From: Lachnospiraceae bacterium
Lineage (GTDB): Bacteria > Bacillota_A > Clostridia > Lachnospirales > Lachnospiraceae
NCBI GenBank assembly: GCA_003446335.1
Contig: DMAZ01000105.1
Coordinates: 1 to 6,740, forward strand
Direction of reading: 5' to 3'
Length of the DNA stretch: 6,740 nucleotides
Part shown: piece after piece, positions 1-5,723 of the stretch
Numbering within the stretch: the first letter of the stretch is position 1
Layout: the number at the start of each line of letters is the position of its first letter
Made by a program: the position numbers and the translations under genes
The notes under the pieces: generated by a model
What the model was told of the DNA's origin: nothing
Database searches by the model: none
The model's input: only the letters and a program-made list of their open reading frames with translations

Positions 1-750
1 TCCGGTGACCACATCTATAAGATGAACTATGACAAGATGCTGGACTATCATAAGGAAAAAGGCGCTGACGTTACCATCGCCGTTCGTGAAGTACCGTGGA
101 AGGAAGCTCCTCGTTTCGGTATCATGAACACAGACGCTGACCTCAATATCATTGAGTTCCAGGAGAAGCCGAAGGAGCCGAAGAGCAACCTTGCATCCAT
201 GGGTATCTATATCTTCTCATGGAAGAAGCTTCGTTCCATCCTTGTAGAGGATATGGTAAATCCGGATTCCAGCCATGACTTCGGAAATGATGTCATCCCG
301 ACATATCTGAATGCAGGCGACAAGCTTGTTGCATGGAAATTCAAAGGATATTGGAAAGACGTAGGAACAATCGATTCCCTGTGGGAAGCCAACATGGACC
401 TTCTCGACAAGAAGAACGAACTTGACCTCGGCGATGCATCCTGGAAGATCTATACAGATGACGCTCCTGCCCTTCCGCAGTACATCGGACCGGATGCATG
501 TGTTGCCAACGCTTACATTACTCAGGGTGTTGAAGTCGACGGTGAGGTAAAGAATTCTGTCCTGTTCACCAACTCCAAGGTAGCTGCTGGCGCAAAGGTC
601 ATTGATTCTGTCCTTATGCCGGGTGCGGTCGTAGAAGAAGGCGCTGTAGTTATTCGTGCACTCGTTGCAGACGGCATCAAGATCGGTAAGGACGCTGTTG
701 TAGGTTCTGCTGACAGCGAAGAGATCACACTTGTTGCAAAGAATGTGTAA
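1..750 (+). CDS. glgC: Glucose-1-phosphate adenylyltransferase GlgC (3' part; 5' end outside window)
   Basis: Cytoplasmic enzyme that makes ADP-glucose and pyrophosphate from glucose-1-phosphate and ATP, the committed step of bacterial glycogen synthesis. The frame is open from base 1, so 249 residues are visible; bacterial GlgC proteins are about 380-430 residues, so roughly the first 140, with the nucleotide-binding GGxGTRL region, lie outside. The fragment opens with SGDHIYK, whose Asp is the conserved catalytic Asp of the family (E. coli Asp142). FQEKP (residues 53-57) carries the Lys expected to bind glucose-1-phosphate. SMGIYIF (66-72), DFGNDVIP (93-100) and GYWKDVGT (116-123) are further GlgC signatures. 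From about residue 158 a left-handed beta-helix of hexapeptide repeats begins, the allosteric and oligomerisation domain. The stop TAA is followed after 16 nt by glgD, so the two are very likely one operon. Identification is firm; allosteric effectors cannot be read from the sequence. Confidence 0.96.
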   Translation, partial: SGDHIYKMNYDKMLDYHKEKGADVTIAVREVPWKEAPRFGIMNTDADLNIIEFQEKPKEPKSNLASMGIYIFSWKKLRSILVEDMVNPDSSHDFGNDVIPTYLNAGDKLVAWKFKGYWKDVGTIDSLWEANMDLLDKKNELDLGDASWKIYTDDAPALPQYIGPDACVANAYITQGVEVDGEVKNSVLFTNSKVAAGAKVIDSVLMPGAVVEEGAVVIRALVADGIKIGKDAVVGSADSEEITLVAKNV

Positions 751-756
751 AGGGGG
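751..756 (+). promoter_or_regulatory. Shine-Dalgarno site of glgD
   Basis: AGGGGG begins one base after the glgC stop codon and lies 10 nt before the ATG at 767. A nearer ATG at 757 is in another frame and meets a stop after six codons, so 767 is the start. The short gap suggests that ribosomes finishing glgC can reload here. Confidence 0.7.
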
Positions 757-766
757 ATGAATAAAG

Positions 767-1888
767 ATGGCAGTTAAAGCATTAGGTATTGTCACTTCCG
801 GCAATCGTGTAAAAGTTGAAGGTATGCAGGAATTCCGTCCGGTTTCCGCATTTACATTTGTTGGTCGTTACAGAATGATCGACTTCCCGCTGTCCAACCT
901 CAGCAATTCCGAAATCGAGCGCATCCATATTTATGCAGGAAATAATCCGCGTTCCCTGGCAGAGCATGTAGGAACAGGCCGTCATTACGGTATCAACAGC
1001 AAGCGCGGCAAAGTTTCTCTTCTCTTCTCCGCACAGGAAGAAGTAAACGAGATCTACAATACAGATATCGCTTCCTTCCTTTACAATGAGAATGTAATCG
1101 AGCGCGTAAACGCTGACTATGTAGTCATCGTTCCGTCCTATATGGTATTTGCTCAGAATTATGAGACACTCCTTGAGCAGCACATCGCTTCGGGCGCCGA
1201 CATTACTCTTCTGTATCACAAGGTAAACAACGCTGACGTCGCTTATCTGAACACAGAAGCTCTTAAGCTCGATGATGAGAAGACCGTTCTCGCAATCGAG
1301 ACGAACATCGGCGGCAAGAAGACCAAGAACATTTTCATGAACAGCTATATCATGAAGAAAGATCTCTTCCTTGCACTCATTAATGAAGCAAAGAAGAAAT
1401 CATCCATGTACAACCTGTACAATATCGTGAACGACAAGGCAGCAACGGAAGAGCTCAATGTCAAGGCTGTCCAGCACGAAGGCTACTTCGCAGCGATCAC
1501 AGACTTCAAGTCCTACTTCAAGGCGAACCTCGAGCTGACCGATATCAAGGCCGCTTCCAGCCTGTTCTCTGACAAATGGCCGATCTACACCAGAACGAAC
1601 GATGCATGCCCGACAAAGTATATGTCAAGCGCATCTGTTAAGAAATCTCTCATCTCCAACGGCTCTGTCATTGCCGGTACAGTTGAGAACTGCATCATCG
1701 GCCGCGGCGTTGTAATCGAGGAAGGCGCAGTTGTAAAGAACAGCGTTATCTGCTCCGAAGTATTCATCGCCAAGGATACCGTTATCGAGAATCAGGTCAT
1801 CGACAAATACGCCAAGATCCTCCATGCGAGCGAGATCGTCGCTTCTCCGGAGAATCCGGGCTATGTAAAGAGAATGGATACACTTTAA
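767..1888 (+). CDS. glgD: GlgD, regulatory/degenerate partner of ADP-glucose pyrophosphorylase
   Basis: A 373-residue protein homologous to GlgC and encoded directly after it. In Firmicutes GlgD forms a mixed complex with GlgC and modulates its activity, while having little or no activity alone (family knowledge). The sequence agrees with loss of catalysis. The N-terminus reads GIVTSGNR (7-14) instead of GGxGTRL. The GDH of the active site is replaced by PSYM (123-126), removing the catalytic Asp. The EKP sugar-phosphate motif is not recognisable. The fold is otherwise kept: GRYRMIDFPLSN (33-44), a degenerate FKSYFKANLEL (247-257) where GlgC has the [13 protein letters not shown] region, and a C-terminal beta-helix from about 290 to 350. 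It acts in the cytoplasm in glycogen synthesis. All eight proline codons are CCG, unlike the mutase gene downstream, which suggests selection for high expression. Identification is secure; the regulatory role is inferred from the family. Confidence 0.95.
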   Translation: MAVKALGIVTSGNRVKVEGMQEFRPVSAFTFVGRYRMIDFPLSNLSNSEIERIHIYAGNNPRSLAEHVGTGRHYGINSKRGKVSLLFSAQEEVNEIYNTDIASFLYNENVIERVNADYVVIVPSYMVFAQNYETLLEQHIASGADITLLYHKVNNADVAYLNTEALKLDDEKTVLAIETNIGGKKTKNIFMNSYIMKKDLFLALINEAKKKSSMYNLYNIVNDKAATEELNVKAVQHEGYFAAITDFKSYFKANLELTDIKAASSLFSDKWPIYTRTNDACPTKYMSSASVKKSLISNGSVIAGTVENCIIGRGVVIEEGAVVKNSVICSEVFIAKDTVIENQVIDKYAKILHASEIVASPENPGYVKRMDTL

Positions 1889-1904
1889 TTCTTTCTCATG
1901 AAAA

Positions 1905-1923
1905 CGGTTCTTTTAAAGAACCG
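1905..1923. terminator. Perfect 19-nt palindrome after glgD; weak terminator or mRNA-end hairpin
   Basis: CGGTTCTTTTAAAGAACCG begins 17 nt after the glgD stop. It folds into a seven- to eight-pair stem with a small AT loop. On the plus strand it has no T-run after it (CTGCCC follows), so it is not a classic terminator for glgD and may protect the mRNA end. On the minus strand it is followed by TTTT and could back up the terminator at 1946-1973 for transcripts coming from the Nudix gene. Confidence 0.5.
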
Positions 1924-1945
1924 CTGCCCTGATAAATGTCATATA

Positions 1946-1973
1946 AAAAGCCCCGGCATCTGCCGGGGCTTTT
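1946..1973. terminator. Bidirectional intrinsic terminator between glgD and the Nudix gene
   Basis: The arms AGCCCCGGCA (1949-1958) and TGCCGGGGCT (1961-1970) make a GC-rich ten-pair stem around a two-base loop (in practice a slightly shorter stem with a larger loop). Flanking AAA and TTT extend the pairing. The plus strand ends in TTTT and the minus strand in TTTTT, so it can stop transcription from both sides. It lies 57 nt after glgD and 63 nt after the Nudix gene, as expected for convergent units. Confidence 0.9.
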
Positions 1974-2036
1974 CCTGCCTGTTATCGCATCATTGATCGT
2001 CAGGCGCAATCGCTTTCTATTTCATCTCCCTTATCT

Positions 2037-2666
2037 TCATCTCTCTTCACATTCAAGAAATCGGAAGGGTTCCTCATCCGTCATGGAAAGGAACTGCATC
2101 ATAAGGAACGCTGCTCTGAGCGACAGCTTTTCCTCAGACAGGATGCGGCGGACCTCTTTTCTGTCAGCCAGAATGACTTCGATCCATTCTGAGGACTCAA
2201 GCTTTCGCTCACGTTCTTTCGTCACATAGCCGAATACAGCACTACCCGGCTCATCGGTAAAGCCCGGTGCCAGGAAGAACGGTCTTCTGCAGAACGCTTC
2301 TCCTCCTGTATACTCTGTAAAGACATATCCTGTCTCCTCCCTCATTTCCCGGACAGCCGCCTCTCCGGGCGTTTCTCCCGGATCGATCAATCCTGCCGGG
2401 AGCTGATAAATCATTTCATCTACCGGGAATCGATACTCTCTCTCTACGACAAGCCGGGGATGTTCCTCTTTCGTGACTGCATAAATACAGATTCCCTCCG
2501 GAGTCAGTTCATGGGTCCTGATCTTGAGCCGATCTTCTGAATTTCGAGTGCAGAAATAATAGTCCCGCTCATTCCCTTCCCGGTCCTCGAACCCCAGATG
2601 ATACATATTGAGGAATCGATTGTCTGTCTGTCGTTCTATACTTTTTATATGACTTTTTTCTTTCAT
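2037..2666 (-). CDS. Nudix hydrolase, ADP-ribose/ADP-sugar pyrophosphatase type
   Basis: A 209-residue cytoplasmic hydrolase, the same length as E. coli NudF (AspP). The Nudix box is complete: Gly92, Glu98, Arg106-Glu107, Glu110-Glu111 and Gly113 have exactly GX5EX7REUXEEXGU spacing, supplying the Mg2+-binding glutamates. YQLPAGLIDPGE (87-98) and APGFTDE shortly after the box are typical of the ADP-ribose pyrophosphatase branch, which splits ADP-ribose to AMP and ribose-5-phosphate; some members also split ADP-glucose. The first 50 residues would form the N-terminal dimerisation domain seen in this branch. The ATG overlaps the stop of the preceding mutase gene in ATGA, with GGGGAG five bases upstream, so translation is probably coupled. 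The box establishes the family; the substrate is inferred. Its place beside a phosphoglucomutase gene and opposite glgCD makes ADP-glucose a candidate substrate alongside ADP-ribose. Confidence 0.92.
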   Translation of the reverse strand: MKEKSHIKSIERQTDNRFLNMYHLGFEDREGNERDYYFCTRNSEDRLKIRTHELTPEGICIYAVTKEEHPRLVVEREYRFPVDEMIYQLPAGLIDPGETPGEAAVREMREETGYVFTEYTGGEAFCRRPFFLAPGFTDEPGSAVFGYVTKERERKLESSEWIEVILADRKEVRRILSEEKLSLRAAFLMMQFLSMTDEEPFRFLECEER

Positions 2667-4390
2667 ACAAGCTCCCCGGTCAGATAATTTAACAGGTGTT
2701 CCATCTTCTCGTCCGCATCCCGGTCCGAAATACCTTTGACGCCGCAGTAGAACTTAATTTTCGGCTCTGTCCCCGAGGGACGCACACAGCACCACGCATC
2801 GTTTTCCAATTCAAAATAAAGGACATTGGAGGTCGGAAGTCCGGTCGGCATAACACTTCCCGTCACAAGGTCTGTTCGGACTCCTTTCCTGTAATCCCGA
2901 AGAGCAAGGACCTTCATTCCTGCCAGCTCAGAAGGAGTCACGCTGCGCATATCCAACATGATCTGCGCTATACGCTCAGCCCCCTCTCTGCCTTTCAGAG
3001 TCAGATAGGACATTCCCTCCTTATAATAGCCATACTCCTCGTAGACCGCATGCATAGCATCGACCAGTGTCATATTCCTGTTCTTATAGAATGCAGCAAG
3101 CTCGCATAGCATCATGACTGCCACACAGGCATCCTTATCGCGGGCATAGGTCCCGGCCAGACAGCCATAACTTTCTTCCAGTCCAAAAAGGAAATTTCCC
3201 TTTTCCTGCTCCTCGAACCTTAAGATCTGCTCACCGATAAATTTGAATCCGGTAAGCGTCTCATACAGTGCCGCCCCATACTTTTTCGCAATCGGTTTTG
3301 CAAGATCCGTCGTCACAATGGTCTCGACGACAGCCGGGTCGGCAGGCATCGTACCGCTTAACGTCCTCTCCCGGAGAATATATTCACAGATCAATGCTCC
3401 TGACATATTTCCTGTAAAACTGACATATTTCCCGGTTTCTGAATCTCTTGCGTAAACACCAAGACGATCTGCATCCGGATCCGTCGCAAGGACAATGTCC
3501 GCCTGTACACGCTCAGCCAGCTTAAGCGCCAGCTTCCATGCATCCGGTTCCTCCGGATTCGGGTACGGAAGCGTCGGAAAACGCCCGTCCGGCATTTCCT
3601 GTTCCGGCACGACATACACCTGTGTAAAGCCCAGTTCTCTGAGAATGCGTCTCACCGGCACATTGCCGGCTCCGTTGAGCGGAGTGTAGACGATCTTTAT
3701 TTTATCCGCCATTCCCGGGATGATATCCGGATGAATGCTTTGACCCATGACGGCCTTCACATACCGATCATCCAGATCCGGCCCTATGGTATGGTAGAGG
3801 CCTTTTTTCTCTGCCTCTTCTCTCCCCATGGTCCTGACAAGGTCAAGTGAAGTCACTTTGGAAACCGCTTCCATAATATTTCTGTCATGGGGAGGTGTGA
3901 TCTGTCCGCCGTCTTCCCAGTACACTTTATATCCGTTATACTCACTGGGATTGTGACTGGCGGTGATGACGATCCCGGCTATGCAGCCCAGTTCCCTCAC
4001 TGCGAAAGAAAGTTCCGGCGTCGGTCTGAGCTCCGGGAATCGGTAGGTGCGTATTCCGTTGGCATTCAGACAGAGGGCTGCAGCCTCCGAGAACTCCGAA
4101 GACATGATCCTGGAATCAAAGGCAATCGCAACACCCTGATCGGCACCGCCCGACTCATTCACATAGTCCGCCAGTCCCTGTGTGGCCAAACAGACGGTAT
4201 ACACATTCATTCGGTTCGATCCCGCTCCGATCACACCGCGGAGTCCTCCGGTACCAAATGCCAGCTTTCTGTAAAATCTGTCCTCGATCTCTCTCTCATC
4301 ATTTGCAATTTCCCTGAGCTCTTTTTTTGTCTCCTCGTCGATCAGAGGGTTCGAAAGCCACTCAAAATAAGCCTCCTGCGCTGTATTCAA
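2663..4390 (-). CDS. pgcA: Phospho-sugar mutase (phosphoglucomutase/phosphomannomutase, PgcA type)
   Basis: A 575-residue alpha-D-phosphohexomutase, likely interconverting glucose-6-phosphate and glucose-1-phosphate in the cytoplasm and so feeding ADP-glucose or UDP-glucose synthesis. All four family loops are present (numbering from the TTG start): TASHNP (143-148) with the phosphorylated catalytic Ser145; DPDADR (304-309), the Mg2+ loop; GLEESYG (403-409), the sugar-specificity loop; and RPSGTEPK (537-544), the phosphate-binding loop. FGTGGLRG (45-52) is also typical of the long PgcA branch, whose Bacillus member has about the same length. The start chosen is TTG at 4390 because GGAGGAG lies five bases upstream and the protein then begins MNTAQEAYFEWL, matching where homologues begin. 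An in-frame ATG at 4408 would add six residues but has no good ribosome site. The gene overlaps the Nudix start by ATGA. Family and motifs are firm; glucose versus mannose preference is inferred from the PgcA-like sequence. Confidence 0.94.
   Translation of the reverse strand: MNTAQEAYFEWLSNPLIDEETKKELREIANDEREIEDRFYRKLAFGTGGLRGVIGAGSNRMNVYTVCLATQGLADYVNESGGADQGVAIAFDSRIMSSEFSEAAALCLNANGIRTYRFPELRPTPELSFAVRELGCIAGIVITASHNPSEYNGYKVYWEDGGQITPPHDRNIMEAVSKVTSLDLVRTMGREEAEKKGLYHTIGPDLDDRYVKAVMGQSIHPDIIPGMADKIKIVYTPLNGAGNVPVRRILRELGFTQVYVVPEQEMPDGRFPTLPYPNPEEPDAWKLALKLAERVQADIVLATDPDADRLGVYARDSETGKYVSFTGNMSGALICEYILRERTLSGTMPADPAVVETIVTTDLAKPIAKKYGAALYETLTGFKFIGEQILRFEEQEKGNFLFGLEESYGCLAGTYARDKDACVAVMMLCELAAFYKNRNMTLVDAMHAVYEEYGYYKEGMSYLTLKGREGAERIAQIMLDMRSVTPSELAGMKVLALRDYRKGVRTDLVTGSVMPTGLPTSNVLYFELENDAWCCVRPSGTEPKIKFYCGVKGISDRDADEKMEHLLNYLTGELV
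2672..2677 (-). promoter_or_regulatory. Shine-Dalgarno site of the Nudix gene inside the mutase gene
   Basis: On the minus strand GGGGAG ends five bases before the Nudix ATG and lies within the last codons of the mutase gene. With the ATGA overlap this fits translational coupling of the two genes. Confidence 0.7.
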
Positions 4391-4395
4391 GCTGT

Positions 4396-4402
4396 CTCCT
4401 CC
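4396..4402 (-). promoter_or_regulatory. Strong Shine-Dalgarno site that decides the TTG start of the mutase
   Basis: On the minus strand GGAGGAG is followed by ACAGC and then TTG at 4390. It lies inside the first codons of the longer reading that starts at ATG 4408, so it can serve only the TTG start. The bases before ATG 4408 (GTTAAGAAAAAG) offer at best a weak site. Confidence 0.75.
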
Positions 4403-4427
4403 ATTCATCTTTTTCTTAACGGCAGAA

Positions 4428-4479
4428 CAGAGCTATATATAATGACGTTCCCACTCTGACATCACCATATATAGCTCTG
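4428..4479. repeat. 13-bp perfect inverted repeat with 26-nt spacer upstream of the mutase gene
   Basis: CAGAGCTATATAT (4428-4440) is repeated exactly in inverse orientation as ATATATAGCTCTG (4467-4479). The 26 bases between are unrelated. It is not a classic terminator: the loop is long and neither side ends in a T-run. The right arm contains TATATA, which can serve as a -10 box for the mutase operon, while the left arm would lie in the 5' leader. It could be an operator, or an RNA stem formed only in transcripts running on from the tRNA genes. Confidence 0.75.
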
Positions 4480-4495
4480 CTTACATTCAGTGCAA
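4468..4495 (-). promoter_or_regulatory. Candidate promoter of the mutase-Nudix operon
   Basis: On the minus strand TTGCAC (4495-4490) and TATATA (4473-4468) are 16 bp apart, resembling sigma-A -35 and -10 boxes. The -35 is only a partial match. The -10 lies inside the right arm of the 13-bp inverted repeat. Start of transcription would be near 4461, giving a leader of about 70 nt before the TTG start. Confidence 0.4.
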
Positions 4496-4507
4496 CAGCA
4501 CTATTCC

Positions 4508-4591
4508 TGCCGGCAGCCGGACTCGAACCGGCACGAGTGTTACCTCGAGGGATTTTAAGTCCCTTGCGTCTGCCAATTTCGCCATGCCGGC
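4508..4591 (-). tRNA. tRNA-Leu (anticodon UAA)
   Basis: On the minus strand acceptor arms GCCGGCA and TGCCGGC pair fully, with discriminator A at 4508. The anticodon stem AGGGA/TCCCT holds loop CTTAAAA, giving UAA, which reads UUA and probably UUG. A long variable arm, CGAGGTAACACTCG, marks it as a class II tRNA. The T arm is GCCGG-TTCGAGT-CCGGC. The length is 84 nt without CCA; the DNA continues GG, so CCA must be added enzymatically. It is the last tRNA of the cluster, 14 nt after tRNA-Asp, and no terminator is evident before the mutase gene. Confidence 0.96.
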
Positions 4592-4605
4592 ATATAAAAG
4601 AAAAA

Positions 4606-4679
4606 CGACTCAGAAGGGACTCGAACCCTCGACCTCCGCCGTGACAGGGCGGCGTACTAACCATCTGTACCACTGAGCC
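4606..4679 (-). tRNA. tRNA-Asp (anticodon GUC)
   Basis: On the minus strand acceptor arms GGCTCAG and CTGAGTC pair with one G-U, and the discriminator is G, as expected for tRNA-Asp. The anticodon stem CCGCC/GGCGG holds loop CTGTCAC, giving GUC. D arm GTAC/GTAC and T arm GAGGG-TTCGAGT-CCCTT (one G-U) are intact. The length is 74 nt. CCA is not encoded; TTTTTC follows directly. Confidence 0.96.
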
Positions 4680-4711
4680 ATAAGAAAATCTTTATTTCTG
4701 TAAATACTTTC

Positions 4712-4740
4712 TGCAACTACGGGCTTACGCCCGTGTCGCA
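4712..4740 (-). ncRNA. GNRA-capped hairpin between tRNA-Met and tRNA-Asp
   Basis: On the minus strand ACGGGC-GTAA-GCCCGT forms a six-pair stem under a GUAA (GNRA) tetraloop. Below it TGCGAC pairs with GTTGCA (one G-U) after a single bulged A, giving a 12-pair hairpin that starts five bases after the tRNA-Met 3' end. No T-run follows, so it is more likely a processing or protecting element of the tRNA precursor than a terminator. The role is inferred. Confidence 0.6.
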
Positions 4741-4744
4741 TAAG

Positions 4745-4818
4745 TGGATCTTCGGGGACTCGAACCCAGGACCGACCGGTTATGAGCCGGTTGCTCTAAC
4801 CAACTGAGCTAAAGATCC
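4745..4818 (-). tRNA. tRNA-Met (anticodon CAU, probably elongator)
   Basis: On the minus strand acceptor arms GGATCTT and AAGATCC pair fully, with discriminator A at 4745. The anticodon stem ACCGG/CCGGT holds loop CTCATAA, giving CAU. The fully paired first acceptor base pair and the lack of three G-C pairs flanking the anticodon loop argue against initiator tRNA. The tRNA-Ile2 type with a modified C34 cannot be excluded by anticodon alone, but the body resembles clostridial elongator tRNA-Met. One T-stem pair is mismatched (CTGGG with CCCCG, T opposite C). The length is 74 nt, without encoded CCA. Confidence 0.93.
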
Positions 4819-4841
4819 GTAAATTAAGGTAAATACGTAAA

Positions 4842-4865
4842 GATGCATACTTTTCAGTATGCATC
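4842..4865 (-). ncRNA. GAAA-tetraloop hairpin between tRNA-Asn and tRNA-Met
   Basis: On the minus strand GATGCATACT-GAAA-AGTATGCATC is a perfect ten-pair stem under a GNRA tetraloop, starting two bases after the tRNA-Asn 3' end. Only TTT follows, so termination would be weak at best. It may mark a processing point in the tRNA precursor. Its loop and right arm contain the GAAAAGTAT motif also found upstream of tRNA-Asn. Confidence 0.65.
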
Positions 4866-4867
4866 AG

Positions 4868-4939
4868 CTCCCCGAGTAGGGCTCGAACCTACAACAACTC
4901 GGTTAACAGCCGAGTGCTCTACCATTGAGCTATCGAGGA
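4868..4939 (-). tRNA. tRNA-Asn (anticodon GUU)
   Basis: On the minus strand acceptor arms TCCTCGA and TCGGGGA pair with one T-G, and the discriminator is G. The anticodon stem ACTCGG/CCGAGT holds loop CTGTTAA, giving GUU. D arm GCTC/GAGC and T arm GTAGG-TTCGAGC-CCTAC are intact. The length is 72 nt, without encoded CCA. It is the first tRNA of the Asn-Met-Asp-Leu cluster and follows a promoter-like site at 4997-5025. Confidence 0.96.
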
Positions 4940-4996
4940 ATACGGAATAAAGAAAACTCAGAAAAAATACTTTTCTGTCTCCTTCCGAACATGACT

Positions 4997-5025
4997 ATGA
5001 TACCAAAATGTTGCTGTAAACGCAA
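4997..5025 (-). promoter_or_regulatory. Candidate promoter of the tRNA-Asn-Met-Asp-Leu cluster
   Basis: On the minus strand TTGCGT (5025-5020) and TATCAT (5002-4997) are 17 bp apart. The -10 matches the sigma-A consensus at five of six positions; the -35 keeps TTG. Transcription would start near 4990, about 50 nt before tRNA-Asn. It lies just after the stop of the DUF624 gene, and no terminator is visible between that gene and the tRNAs. Confidence 0.6.
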
Positions 5026-5041
5026 GGACTTTTTTTGTAAA

Positions 5042-5689
5042 TCAGGGTATTTTGTCCTCCCGGGGTCTTTCCAGTTCATCAAAGACTTTGCGAAGATATA
5101 CGGAATTTACAGCTGCCGCTCCGCCCCCGCCGAGCAGGAACCACAGAGGGACCACATATAAAAAAGTCTGCGGACTGTAAACAGCCCAGAACAGGGGACC
5201 GGTCGTAGTCACAATAAAGGTAAGTGTGTAGGCCAGATGGGATACAGCCAGTCTCCATGCATTATTAAAGTACTCTCCGAGTGTATTCTCGTATCTGGCC
5301 ATCAGAGGTATGATCCATACCCAGATGCCGGTGATCATCACGAGGATGGCAATATTAACGCCGAAGAGGACCGCATTTGTCTTCTCCCCGCCCATGCTGA
5401 GCCTGTACAGATTAAAAAAAGACAGGCTGTAAAGGAAAAAGAAGACAAGCGTGACCGGAAGCGACTGTCTGAAATTCTCCCGGAAAGCCTTAAAGAACCC
5501 TCTGGTCAGGCTGCCTTCCTCATCACGTACCATGCGAAGAGTCATGGTGTACAACGCGATCGATGACGCACCGAACGTAATAATCGGCAGAGAGCACAGA
5601 AGCCACAGCAGATTCAAAGTGATCACATCGAATACGCGAGACATAAATCTATTGAAAGGGTTATCCGAATCAAAAATCTTTTTTCCCAT
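5042..5689 (-). CDS. YesL/DUF624 family integral membrane protein
   Basis: A 215-residue membrane protein of the DUF624 (YesL-like) family, whose function is unknown; relatives often sit beside sugar ABC transporter genes. The N-terminal part is diagnostic: DNPFNRF (9-15), then NLLWLLCSLPIITFGAS (26-42) leading into the first membrane segment, and MVRDEEGSLTRGFFKAFRENFRQ (53-75) as the conserved charged loop. About five hydrophobic segments are visible, near residues 22-45, 77-97, 105-129, 151-170 and 174-196, with a charged C-terminal tail. The ATG at 5689 is chosen because homologues begin close to MGKK. A TTG at 5698 is in frame but only three bases after AGGAG, whereas the ATG is 12 bases after it, so the start is not fully certain. 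The gene follows the anchored protein gene after 34 nt, probably in the same operon. There is no sugar transporter in view, so its substrate or partner is open. Confidence 0.88.
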   Translation of the reverse strand: MGKKIFDSDNPFNRFMSRVFDVITLNLLWLLCSLPIITFGASSIALYTMTLRMVRDEEGSLTRGFFKAFRENFRQSLPVTLVFFFLYSLSFFNLYRLSMGGEKTNAVLFGVNIAILVMITGIWVWIIPLMARYENTLGEYFNNAWRLAVSHLAYTLTFIVTTTGPLFWAVYSPQTFLYVVPLWFLLGGGGAAAVNSVYLRKVFDELERPREDKIP

Positions 5690-5723
5690 ATTCTCCAAAC
5701 TCTCCTATAACTCCCCACAGCCC

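Noticed and set aside
217..804. Long minus-strand open frame antisense to glgC
   Set aside because: It lies opposite conserved glgC codons, resembles no family, and has no ribosome site; it is a shadow of the real gene.
3887..4459. 190-codon plus-strand open frame opposite the mutase gene
   Set aside because: It covers the conserved N-terminal part of the mutase, and its protein shows no domain-like pattern.
4428..4479. Inverted repeat as a miniature transposon or an intrinsic terminator
   Set aside because: The whole unit is only 52 bp with no target duplication at its flanks, and neither strand has a T-run after the stem.
4416..4673. Minus-strand open frame of 85 codons
   Set aside because: It runs through tRNA-Leu and tRNA-Asp; the RGFESLL and AGSSPAAG strings are typical of translated tRNA T arms.
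4745..4818. CAU tRNA as initiator tRNA-Met or tRNA-Ile2
   Set aside because: It lacks the three G-C pairs next to the anticodon loop and the unpaired first acceptor position of initiator tRNA, and its body resembles elongator tRNA-Met; Ile2 cannot be fully excluded without a covariance model search.
4508..4939. tRNA genes as integration sites for a mobile element
   Set aside because: No partial repeat of a tRNA 3' end, integrase gene or foreign-looking cargo is visible beside them.
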